From positions 159,819 to 223,818 of the forward strand of contig CAZGTM010000001.1 in the NCBI GenBank assembly GCA_964528595.1: a stretch of DNA of 64,000 nt, in the 5' to 3' direction. This document shows positions 8,321 through 15,744 of this stretch, piece after piece. The DNA comes from CAYFKJ01 sp964528595 (GTDB taxonomy: Bacteria > Pseudomonadota > Alphaproteobacteria > UBA2966). The position numbers and the translations under genes are program-made. The number at the start of each line of letters is the position of its first letter. Within the stretch, counting starts at the first letter, position 1. The notes beneath the pieces are model-generated. The model made no database searches and was not told the origin of the DNA. It saw only the letters and a list, made by a program, of their open reading frames with translations.

Positions 8321-9204
8321 TGGGAGAGGTCCGCTTCCAGAGCCTTGATCGCCTCGGCCAGAGCGACCTCGCGCTTGGCGATTTCGACGTGCAGGTTTTC
8401 CACCAGTTTGCCGTCGACAAGGACGACGTGCTGGCCCTTGGCCTCGGCGGCCTCGAAGCCGGCGATGTTGCGTTTTGCCTGTTCGATGGCCTCGGGGGAG
8501 GGGGCGAAAACTTCGTTGGCGTCGGCCAGCTGCTTGGGGTGGATCAGCGTCTTGCCGTCGAAGCCGAGCTCCAAGCCCTGATGGCAAGCGGCGTGGAAGC
8601 CGCGCTCGTCGGCGAGGTCGAGGTAGACGCCGTCCAACACCGCCAGGCCGTAGGCCCGCGCCGCCAGGATGGCGAGGCTGAGGCTGGTCAGTACCGGCAG
8701 GCGCATCGTGGTGTGGTGGGCGTGGATGTCCTTCACCAGGTCCGAGGTGCCCATGACGAAGCAGCCAAGTCGCGGGCTGGCCGAGGCGATCTCCTCGGCA
8801 TGCAGGATGCCCAACGGCGTTTCGATCATGCACCAGATGGCGAGATCGTCGGGCGCGCCGGCGTCCTTAAGCCGCGATTCTACTTCGCGCACCATGGCCA
8901 GGCTCTCGACCTTGGGAATCAGGATGGCGTCGGCCCCGGATTTGGCGATGGCGTCGATGTCGTCGGCGCCCCAGGCCGTATCGAGCCCGTTGCAGCGGAT
9001 GATGATCTCGCGCCGGCCGTAATTACCGGCGGCGGCGGCTTCGCACACCTGCTGGCGGGCAACGTCCTTGGCGTCGGGGGAGACGGCGTCTTCGAGGTCG
9101 AGGATCAGGGCGTCGGCGGCAAGGCCTTGGGCCTTTTCCAGGGCGCGGACGTTGGAGCCCGGCATGTAAAGCACACTGCGGCGCGGTCTGGCTGTCGATG
9201 TCAT
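8317..9204 (-). CDS. CitE-like malyl-CoA lyase/thioesterase (Mcl2 type)
   Basis: A 295-residue HpcH/HpaI (CitE-like) TIM-barrel protein. Typical parts are the start RRSVLYMPGSN, the metal and CoA residues in LILDLEDAVSPD, IPKVES, the metal Glu in MIETPLG, and the C-terminal HPKQ. Its close linkage and 4-base overlap with mch suggest a role in the ethylmalonyl-CoA pathway, either as beta-methylmalyl/malyl-CoA lyase (Mcl1) or as (S)-malyl-CoA thioesterase (Mcl2). The N-terminus and general pattern resemble my memory of Mcl2-type proteins more than Mcl1, but I cannot separate the two activities by eye. It heads a two-gene operon and diverges from pdxY. Confidence 0.82.
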   Translation of the reverse strand: MTSTARPRRSVLYMPGSNVRALEKAQGLAADALILDLEDAVSPDAKDVARQQVCEAAAAGNYGRREIIIRCNGLDTAWGADDIDAIAKSGADAILIPKVESLAMVREVESRLKDAGAPDDLAIWCMIETPLGILHAEEIASASPRLGCFVMGTSDLVKDIHAHHTTMRLPVLTSLSLAILAARAYGLAVLDGVYLDLADERGFHAACHQGLELGFDGKTLIHPKQLADANEVFAPSPEAIEQAKRNIAGFEAAEAKGQHVVLVDGKLVENLHVEIAKREVALAEAIKALEADLSQ

Positions 9205-9333
9205 GGGTAGCGGCTCTGGCTAAAACATTGGGGGGGAGATGAATTGTGCGCTGCACAATATCGAAATCCCGCCCGCCGCGCTATAAAGAATCACCTACTC
9301 ATCCGTTTCAGCGGTCCCGGCGGAGCCAGTTGC

Positions 9334-10200
9334 TTGAATATTCTCTCCATACAAAGCCATGTCGCCTACGGCCACGTCGGCAACGCCGCCGCCGCCTTTG
9401 CCTTACAGCGCCTCGGTCACGAGGTTTGGCAGGTGCCGACGGTGGAGTTCTCCAACCACCCGGCGCACGGCGGCTACGGCGGCCGCGTCAACGAACCGGA
9501 CCTGATTTCGGGGCTGGTCGAAGGGCTGGCCGAGCACGGATTTCTCGCGCGCTGCGACGCCGTCCTGTCGGGCTATCTGGGCAGTGCCGCCAACGGCGCG
9601 GCGGCGTTGGCGGCCGTCGACGCGGTCCGCGCCGCCACTCCGTCGGCAGTTTTCCTATGCGACCCGGTATTTGGACATCCCGAACAGGGAATTTTCGTCC
9701 GCGACGGCTTGCCCGAGTTTTTCCGCGACACGGCCGTCCCTGCCGCCGACATCGTCACGCCGAACCAGTTTGAACTGGAATGGCTGAGTGGGCGAAAAAT
9801 CACAAGCTTCGACGAGGCCGTCGCCGCCTGCCGGGAATTGCAGGCGAGGGGGCCGGAAACCGTCATTTGCACATCCTTGCGCCGGCAAGGCGCACCGGAC
9901 GGGTATATTGAGACCCTGCTGGTCAACGGTGAGGGCGCCTGGCTCGTCGCCACGCCGGAACTCGACGGCGACATGTTCGGTGCCGGGGACCTGTTCGCGG
10001 CGGTCTTCCTGGCGCGTTGGTTGTCTGGCGGTGGACCGGAGGACGCGTTATCGCTTTCCGTGGCCGGCGTCCATGGCGTGCTCAAGTCAACGGCGCAATT
10101 GGTTTCCGGGGACGGCGAGCTGGCCCTGATCGGAGCGCAGCAAGAACTGGCGTCTCCCGGCGAGGTATTTACCGCCGTTCGGCTGGCGGACGGTCGCTAG
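9334..10200 (+). CDS. pdxY: Pyridoxal kinase
   Basis: A ribokinase-fold kinase phosphorylating pyridoxal to pyridoxal phosphate in the B6 salvage pathway. The N-terminus LNILSIQSHVAYGHVGN is diagnostic of PdxY, and the C-terminal anion-hole/catalytic motif GAGDLFAA is present (D is the base). The frame opens 90 bases earlier, but TTG at 9334-9336 gives 288 residues, the usual PdxY length, puts the start exactly where homologues begin, and has a GGAG sequence 9 bases upstream. Its TAG overlaps the stop of the convergent lipoprotein gene. The 129 bases upstream are shared with the divergent CitE-like gene. Confidence 0.93.
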   Translation: MNILSIQSHVAYGHVGNAAAAFALQRLGHEVWQVPTVEFSNHPAHGGYGGRVNEPDLISGLVEGLAEHGFLARCDAVLSGYLGSAANGAAALAAVDAVRAATPSAVFLCDPVFGHPEQGIFVRDGLPEFFRDTAVPAADIVTPNQFELEWLSGRKITSFDEAVAACRELQARGPETVICTSLRRQGAPDGYIETLLVNGEGAWLVATPELDGDMFGAGDLFAAVFLARWLSGGGPEDALSLSVAGVHGVLKSTAQLVSGDGELALIGAQQELASPGEVFTAVRLADGR

Positions 10201-11105
10201 CTCCCGGCGGGGTTCTTGATCCAGGCGGCGATCTTGGCGATCACCTCATCCTCGATACCGTTGAAGCCATGATAGCCGCGGGCCTGGCATGGGTTGCCGC
10301 GCGCATAGCCGCCTTCGAACCACATGACGCCCACCCGCTTCGCGCCGGTCAGTCTATCCCTCAGGCGGTTTACCCCGCCGGGCAGGGTGTACAGGCAACC
10401 GTCCTCTCTGTGGTGGACGATCAGGCTGGGCGCCTGGATGTCTTCCAGCGGCAGGTCGTAGACATCCGCCGTTCGGTTGCCGTCGAACAGGGAAGACGAA
10501 AAGACCACGCCGTCCGGTGCGTTCTTGCCCAGGCGGGCGGCGACGTTGCCGACGGCGACGGTGCCGCGGCTGGTGCCGATCACCCAGACCGGCAGTCCAT
10601 AGGTCCGCCGCAAATGGTGGATGACCTTGCCGACGTCGTTGGCGAAGGTCTGGCCGTGATGGAAGGGCCTGAGGTCGTGGGTCGAATCGGAAGGTGAGTC
10701 GAACACCACCGTCGTGAAGCCGTGGCGCCGGAAGGCGTGGCGGCTGCGGATCAGGAAGTTGCCGCCGAGGCTGCCGATCCGGCCTTGATCCGAAATGTGC
10801 GTCGCCCCCCGGCCGCCGGCGAAAAGGATCGCGACAGCAACGGCGTCGTCCGTCTCCTCCACCAGTACCCGTACGGCGCCGCCTCGGCTCAGGACGTCAT
10901 GGACCTCGATGACGGGAACGGCCGATACGGCGTTGATTGCCGCCAACGGCGTTGTCCTCACGCCTTCTCCGGCCAGTTTCTCCCGTCCGACGCAAGCCGT
11001 CAGGGAGATGGCCAGGGCCAGAGCGGTCAGCCTGAGGGCGGATTTGCCGAAATTGATGTGATACCTGGGACCACCGACCACACGCGACATCCTGAGTATT
11101 GGCAT
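10197..11105 (-). CDS. Alpha/beta-hydrolase-fold lipoprotein
   Basis: A 302-residue predicted lipoprotein. After the start at 11105, a hydrophobic stretch ends in the lipobox LTAC (about residues 31-34). The mature part looks like an alpha/beta hydrolase: a nucleophile elbow GTSRG and a late His-containing YHGFNGIEDEV segment are seen. GGAAAG about 9 bases upstream supports this start, although a second ATG at 11090 is possible. No substrate can be assigned. It lies 52 bases after hspQ on the same strand and could be read with it. Confidence 0.7.
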   Translation of the reverse strand: MPILRMSRVVGGPRYHINFGKSALRLTALALAISLTACVGREKLAGEGVRTTPLAAINAVSAVPVIEVHDVLSRGGAVRVLVEETDDAVAVAILFAGGRGATHISDQGRIGSLGGNFLIRSRHAFRRHGFTTVVFDSPSDSTHDLRPFHHGQTFANDVGKVIHHLRRTYGLPVWVIGTSRGTVAVGNVAARLGKNAPDGVVFSSSLFDGNRTADVYDLPLEDIQAPSLIVHHREDGCLYTLPGGVNRLRDRLTGAKRVGVMWFEGGYARGNPCQARGYHGFNGIEDEVIAKIAAWIKNPAGS

Positions 11106-11157
11106 GATGCGGATCTTTCCAATTATGGGGGGGCCAATTGAAGGCGGGATCGCCGGA

Positions 11158-11472
11158 TTAGTTGGATTTCTGTTTCGGTATGTAACGTTCTCCGTCGAAA
11201 TCGCTGAACAGTTCAAACGTAAAGGGATGGGCGATGGCCTGGGGCGGGTCAGCCGCTTCGAGGTTTTGTTCAGCCACATAGGTCGTGTGCATCGCGCCGT
11301 CGACCAGCACATGGTACCAGGGCTCGTCCCTGGGCGGGCGGGACCGCGCTACCTGGTCGTACCAGTCGTCCGTGCCCTGGAACTCGGGATCGATATCGAA
11401 GACGACGCCCAGATAATCAAACAGGCGATGGTGGATGATCTGTCCGATCGGAAATTTCGCGGCGTGATCCAA
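11158..11472 (-). CDS. hspQ: Heat shock protein HspQ (YccV family)
   Basis: A 104-residue protein of the HspQ/YccV (hemimethylated-DNA-binding, PF08755) family. In Escherichia coli it is a heat-induced adaptor and specificity factor for the Lon protease. The conserved core KFPIGQIIHHRLFDYLGVVF, DEPWYHVLVDG and TYVAEQNL are clear. The start is probably TTG at 11470-11472, with AGGAGGGGG ending 2 bases upstream; homologues begin close to this point. The downstream lipoprotein gene may be co-transcribed. Confidence 0.92.
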   Translation of the reverse strand: MDHAAKFPIGQIIHHRLFDYLGVVFDIDPEFQGTDDWYDQVARSRPPRDEPWYHVLVDGAMHTTYVAEQNLEAADPPQAIAHPFTFELFSDFDGERYIPKQKSN

Positions 11473-11502
11473 AGCCCCCTCCTGATCCTGCCCTTAAGTC
11501 GA

Positions 11503-11967
11503 TTAGAATACCCCGGCTTCCAGTCCGGCCGCCATGAAAAGTCCCAGTTCCTCGCAATCCACTGCGAACGCCGGTTGATACTCGCCCCGGCAGATCAACG
11601 GCTCGTGCACGGCGCGCCAGCGCAGGCCGGTGGTGATGGTCTCGACACCGCGCCGGGTGCCGGTGCCGTCGTGCCCGGCCCGGACATAGAGCGCGTAGGG
11701 CAGACCCTGGGTCTCCTCCAGGCACGGGTAATAGATCCGGTCGAAGAAATCCTTCAGGGCACCGCTCATGTAGCCGAGGTTCTCGGTCGTACCCAGGATC
11801 ATCGCCTGGGCTGCCAGAACGTCCTCCGGTCCGGTGTTGAAGGGCGATTGGGCGGTCACCTCGACGCCCGATATCTCGGAATTTTCCGCGCCGCGCACGG
11901 CGGCGTCCAACAGCGCGCGCGTGTTGTCCGACGGCGCGTGGGCGACGATCAACAGCCGCTTGGTCAT
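11503..11967 (-). CDS. Flavodoxin-like NAD(P)H-dependent oxidoreductase
   Basis: A 154-residue flavodoxin-fold protein. The N-terminal phosphate-binding strand-loop LLIVAHAPSDNTRALLDA and the later ILGTTENLGYMSGALKDFFDRIYY, which contacts the isoalloxazine ring, match the flavodoxin/NADPH-dependent FMN reductase group. It is short, essentially a single flavodoxin domain. It follows the RidA-family gene by 18 bases and precedes hspQ. Partner and substrate are not evident. Confidence 0.8.
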   Translation of the reverse strand: MTKRLLIVAHAPSDNTRALLDAAVRGAENSEISGVEVTAQSPFNTGPEDVLAAQAMILGTTENLGYMSGALKDFFDRIYYPCLEETQGLPYALYVRAGHDGTGTRRGVETITTGLRWRAVHEPLICRGEYQPAFAVDCEELGLFMAAGLEAGVF

Positions 11968-11985
11968 GGCTGATCGGGCGGCGGC

Positions 11986-12372
11986 TTACCTCGCCGCCAT
12001 TGCCTCCACCTCGATCAGCATGTCGGGTGACGCCAGACCATTGACGATGAGCAGGGTCGAGGCCGGCAACGTAGCATCGCCGATGACTTTCTTGCGCGCC
12101 GCCCGGTAGGTTTCGATATGGCGGGAATCGGTGAGGAAGATCGTGAACTTCACCAGATCCTTCTTGCGCATGCCGCCTTCCTTGAGACAGGCTAGGATGT
12201 TGCGGAAGGCCTGTTCGGCTTGCTTGCGGATACCCTCGACGATGCGGCCCTTGGGGTCGACGCCGACCTGGCCGGAGATAACCAGCATTTCCGCGCCCGC
12301 CGGAACTTTGACGATGTGGCTGTAGGCGCCGGCTGGTTTGTGAACGCTCTTGGGATTGGCGGACTGGTTCAT
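11986..12372 (-). CDS. RidA/YjgF/YER057c/UK114 family protein
   Basis: A 128-residue RidA-family protein; the best-known members hydrolyse reactive enamine/imine intermediates to ketoacids. Family features are AYSHIVKV, ISGQVGVDPKG, the helix QAFRNILACLKEGG, VKFTIFLTD and a C-terminal LIEVEAMA. The catalytic Arg of RidA (in the RxxxxxxP context) falls in a region that here reads YRAARKKVIGD. It heads a minus-strand group and diverges from the M14 deacylase gene, with 132 bases between them. Confidence 0.88.
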   Translation of the reverse strand: MNQSANPKSVHKPAGAYSHIVKVPAGAEMLVISGQVGVDPKGRIVEGIRKQAEQAFRNILACLKEGGMRKKDLVKFTIFLTDSRHIETYRAARKKVIGDATLPASTLLIVNGLASPDMLIEVEAMAAR

Positions 12373-12504
12373 GATCAGGGCCTCCTGTTTCCTGCTGCAC
12401 GGTTGTTCGTAATTAGAACGACGTTATCATTGGGCCGGATACGAAAGATAGCCGGATGACCGGCAAACCCGCCGTTTCCATCGGTACAAGGTCTGGAATA
12501 GTTC

Positions 12505-13536
12505 ATGAACGACACGCCCCGCAGGTCCGGCCGGCCCAGCCGCGTCATCAGCGAAATCGACTTCGACAAGGACGGCTACCAATCCGGCTTCTTGAAGCTG
12601 CCCCATTCGGTGCACCGCAGCGCCTACGGCTGGATCCCCATCCCCATCGTCATGCTGAAAAACGGCGAGGGTCCGACGGCGCTCTTGATGGCGGGCAATC
12701 ACGGCGATGAATACGAAGGCCAGATCGCTCTGACCAAACTGGTGCAGGAATATGGACCCGAGGACATCCAGGGCCGTTTGATCGTCCTGCCTATGGCCAA
12801 TTATCCGGCGGCGCTGGCGGGTCTGCGCACATCGCCGCTGGACGAGGGCAACCTCAACCGTTCCTTCCCCGGCGCGCCCGACGGCACGCCGACCCAGGCC
12901 ATCGCCCACTACATCGAGTCCGTCCTGCTGGCCATGGCCGATTATCTCCTCGATCTTCATTCCGGCGGCTCGTCGTTGCTCTATCCCCCCACCGTTTTGC
13001 GCATTCGGACGGGAGATGCCGAGGAGGACGCCGTGATGGAGGCGTTGCAGCTGGCCTTCGATGCGCCGCACGGTTTCGTCTTCCAGGGTGGTGAGGCGGA
13101 GAGCGACGGCGTTTCTAGCGCCGCCGCCATGCGTCAGGGTACCCGCTGCCTGGCCACCGAACTGGGCGGCGCGGGCACCGTCACACCGGGGAGCTTGGCG
13201 GTGGCCGAACGCGGCGTGCGCCGGGTCCTCCACCAGATCGGCATGCTGCCGGGATACCAGCCGGACGCGGCGCGCGGCAGCCGCCTGATGGAACTGAAGG
13301 GCGACGACTACTTCGTCTACGCCCGGGAAGTGGGTTTGTTTGAACCCTACGTCGAGTTGCTCGAAGAGGTTCGGGAAGATCAGGAGGCCGGCGCCATCCA
13401 CCGTCCGGAAACACCGTGGAAAAAGCCTGAGGTTTGCCGCTTCCGCCGCGACGGCATGGTGCTGTGCAAACGCATTCCCGGCCGTGTGGAAAGGGGCGAC
13501 TGCCTCTTTCATCTGGCGACCGACATTGAAACCTGA
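12505..13536 (+). CDS. Succinylglutamate desuccinylase/aspartoacylase-family deacylase
   Basis: A 343-residue zinc carboxypeptidase-fold (M14/AstE-AspA) enzyme. Zinc ligands are visible in GNHGDEYEG (His and Glu, about residues 65-73) and in LDLHSGG (His near 153); the region RSFPG and the catalytic Glu in ATELGGAG follow. The closest family in layout is DoeB, which deacetylates N-acetyl-diaminobutyrate in ectoine breakdown, but no ectoine genes are near, so substrate remains open. No obvious export signal, hence cytoplasmic. It stands alone, convergent with the DUF1302 gene. Confidence 0.85.
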   Translation: MNDTPRRSGRPSRVISEIDFDKDGYQSGFLKLPHSVHRSAYGWIPIPIVMLKNGEGPTALLMAGNHGDEYEGQIALTKLVQEYGPEDIQGRLIVLPMANYPAALAGLRTSPLDEGNLNRSFPGAPDGTPTQAIAHYIESVLLAMADYLLDLHSGGSSLLYPPTVLRIRTGDAEEDAVMEALQLAFDAPHGFVFQGGEAESDGVSSAAAMRQGTRCLATELGGAGTVTPGSLAVAERGVRRVLHQIGMLPGYQPDAARGSRLMELKGDDYFVYAREVGLFEPYVELLEEVREDQEAGAIHRPETPWKKPEVCRFRRDGMVLCKRIPGRVERGDCLFHLATDIET

Positions 13537-13555
13537 CGGCCGTTCCGCCGACCGA

Positions 13556-14911
13556 TCAGAAATGCGCCGTGACCTCTAGAAAGACGCGGTCGTTCCGCCC
13601 GATGCCGTCAAAGTTGGATTTTTTCCCTGACAGGTAGTTGATGATGCCGCCGGTAACCTCGATGCCGTCGGCGATGTCGTAGTTGACCTGAAGCCGCTGA
13701 ACGGCGCCGTTTTGGCCGGTGGCGCCGAAGGTCGAGGCGAGGGCGGTGACTTCCAGGGTCTCGTTGAGGAAATTCCTTGTGAGGCGCAGGACGCTCTGTA
13801 CGTCGTTTCGCAAGGGACCTTCGGGCGCCGACTTCAAGGCCGCGGGAAAGCGGGTGAAATGACGGTTGGCGGTCTCCAGCGACAAGGTGGTGTCGTCGAA
13901 GCCCGTATATTCGACCCCGGCAAGGGCATCGATCCGGCTGAATTTCTCGCCGGCATTGGTGCTGAACTCGAAACCGTCAATCAGGGCGGCCTCCCCCTTC
14001 CACAGCCAACTGCCCGCGACAAGATTGCCGGCGACGCCTAGCATCCTGAGCCGGCTGTGGCGGCGCAATGAGATCGGCCCGGTCAAATCGAGATGCGGCG
14101 CATCGTCGTAATGGTAGGCGGCATAGGCGGAAAAATCCCAACCCGGAAAGACGCCGTTGAGCGCCAGTCCGAATTCCTGGTCATTGAGCGCGCGCGAAGG
14201 TTTGCGTTCCAGCGGCAACGCAGTGCTGGAGCGGTAATAATCGCTGCCGGGAAGGGGGATCTTATGGTAGCGGGCTTCATGCACCGCGACGGCGCTGAGG
14301 TTCCAGTCACCGATGTAGTAGTCGAGCCGCGTCATCGTCACCGGCAGGCGCAGATCCTCGATATCCGTGCGGCCGGGTGCGCGCAGGTCCAGCGGGTTGA
14401 GGACATCGGTAATCCGGATGTTGTCCGATTTGCCCCAAACCACGATTTGCCGTCCGGTGCGCAGGTCGACGTTGGCGGCCAACGGCCCGGCAACGAAAAA
14501 CTCGTCGATCTCCGCTTCGCTTTCGTAGGCTTGCAGCAGTCCGGACGTGAAATTTCGGCGGCCGTGGTGGAGATAGGCGAAATCGCGGTGGGCGTGGGCG
14601 GTGAGGCGGGTCTTCCAGTCGCCCCCAAGGCGGCTGTCGAATGCAAGGTTAAGCCTGGTTCTCAGACCGGAAAGGCCCCGGTGGTCGGTATCGCCTACGG
14701 CAGGTGCTTTGTGCACATAGTTGTAGGCCGCTTCCTGCGAGAGGCTGCCGCCGAGCCGCCAGCGCCGGTCAACCGGTGCGGCTTGTTTGACGGGCGCGGT
14801 TTCTTCCGCCTCGTCGTCAAAGCCTTCCAACACGTCGTCGGTCTTGTCCTGCGGCCAGGCCGGATGGGCCCCCAGCGCCAGCGCGCACGACAGCAGGGCG
14901 GCCGCGCCCAA
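13556..14911 (-). CDS. DUF1302-family outer-membrane protein
   Basis: A 451-residue exported protein rich in alternating, aromatic-capped strands and ending in the residues EVTAHF, as outer-membrane beta-barrels do (terminal Phe). It fits the DUF1302 group, found beside RND/MMPL transporters. The segment GRQIVVWGKSDNIRITDVLNP is characteristic. A signal peptide ending AWPQ is present. The start is TTG at 14909-14911, the only plausible start after the upstream stop at 14941. It is the last gene of the TetR-RND-LolA-like-DUF1302 row and probably provides the outer-membrane end of that pathway. Confidence 0.82.
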   Translation of the reverse strand: MGAAALLSCALALGAHPAWPQDKTDDVLEGFDDEAEETAPVKQAAPVDRRWRLGGSLSQEAAYNYVHKAPAVGDTDHRGLSGLRTRLNLAFDSRLGGDWKTRLTAHAHRDFAYLHHGRRNFTSGLLQAYESEAEIDEFFVAGPLAANVDLRTGRQIVVWGKSDNIRITDVLNPLDLRAPGRTDIEDLRLPVTMTRLDYYIGDWNLSAVAVHEARYHKIPLPGSDYYRSSTALPLERKPSRALNDQEFGLALNGVFPGWDFSAYAAYHYDDAPHLDLTGPISLRRHSRLRMLGVAGNLVAGSWLWKGEAALIDGFEFSTNAGEKFSRIDALAGVEYTGFDDTTLSLETANRHFTRFPAALKSAPEGPLRNDVQSVLRLTRNFLNETLEVTALASTFGATGQNGAVQRLQVNYDIADGIEVTGGIINYLSGKKSNFDGIGRNDRVFLEVTAHF

Positions 14912-14940
14912 CCGCCGAACTACGGATTCCGGCCGGACCG

Positions 14941-15744
14941 CTATAGCCCCTTCTCCAGCCGCCGGATCGTGAACAGGCTATCGTCGATGTCCTGATTGTA
15001 CTTCACGTCGCTGAACTTCATGATCGTGCGGTGCAGCGTCTTGCGCGCTTTGGTGAGCTTCACGTTGAGCTCCGTGGCCGTCCAGATGCCGTCAATTTTG
15101 TCGAGCTTCTTGACGTCGAGGTATTTCAGCCGCTGTCCCTTGACCACCCAGTGGACGGCGCGCACCACGACGAAGTTGTCCTGGCGCACGAAGACGACGG
15201 ATTTCGAGTAACCGTAGCGTTCGCGGATCACCTTGCTGACCGGCGTCGCCTCGACCAGCCAGACCTTGTGGCCGCGCACCTCACCTTCCTTCAGCAGCTT
15301 GTAATTCCATTCGTCGAGCACGCGGCGGGTGAGATCGGCATAACTGAAGTCACTGCCCATGAAGGAGGCGGATTTATCGGAAGCAGCGATGCGCTTGGTC
15401 TTCTTCAACTCCGGCAGATAGAGCCACTGGTCGTCGTCCTTTTCGCCGGAATCGTAGTCGTAGGTGAGAAAGCCCGTCTGCCGGACATCGGCGGGAGAGA
15501 TGAAAAACACCAGCCGCCGCGTGTCGCGGCCCTGATCCTTGTTGAACGTCGCCATCTCACGCACACGCTCCGCGCCGTTCTTGTCGATCAGGATCATCTG
15601 CTGCCGGGCGGTCATGTTGTCGCCGTCGTCGCGCGCGTCGACCTTTTCCATGATCTCCCGGCCATCCAGCGCCAGGGCGGCCGGAGCGGCGATCACAAAG
15701 CCGGCGAAAAGCAATACGAAGCCGTACAGGAATTTGCCCATCAC
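14941..15744 (-). CDS. LolA-like outer-membrane lipoprotein-sorting protein
   Basis: A 267-residue periplasmic protein with a signal peptide (about residues 1-25, ending ALAL). It belongs to the outer membrane lipoprotein-sorting protein family (LolA-like fold, PF17131): a half-barrel that binds lipid. Visible family pieces are the start REIMEKVDARDDGDN, FISPADVRQTGFLTYDY, the QWLYLPELKKTKRI strand, and SFMGSDFSYADL. Its ATG overlaps the RND stop by 4 bases, a coupled start. By fold and placement it could carry a hydrophobic substrate between the RND pump and the DUF1302 barrel. Confidence 0.88.
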   Translation of the reverse strand: MMGKFLYGFVLLFAGFVIAAPAALALDGREIMEKVDARDDGDNMTARQQMILIDKNGAERVREMATFNKDQGRDTRRLVFFISPADVRQTGFLTYDYDSGEKDDDQWLYLPELKKTKRIAASDKSASFMGSDFSYADLTRRVLDEWNYKLLKEGEVRGHKVWLVEATPVSKVIRERYGYSKSVVFVRQDNFVVVRAVHWVVKGQRLKYLDVKKLDKIDGIWTATELNVKLTKARKTLHRTIMKFSDVKYNQDIDDSLFTIRRLEKGL

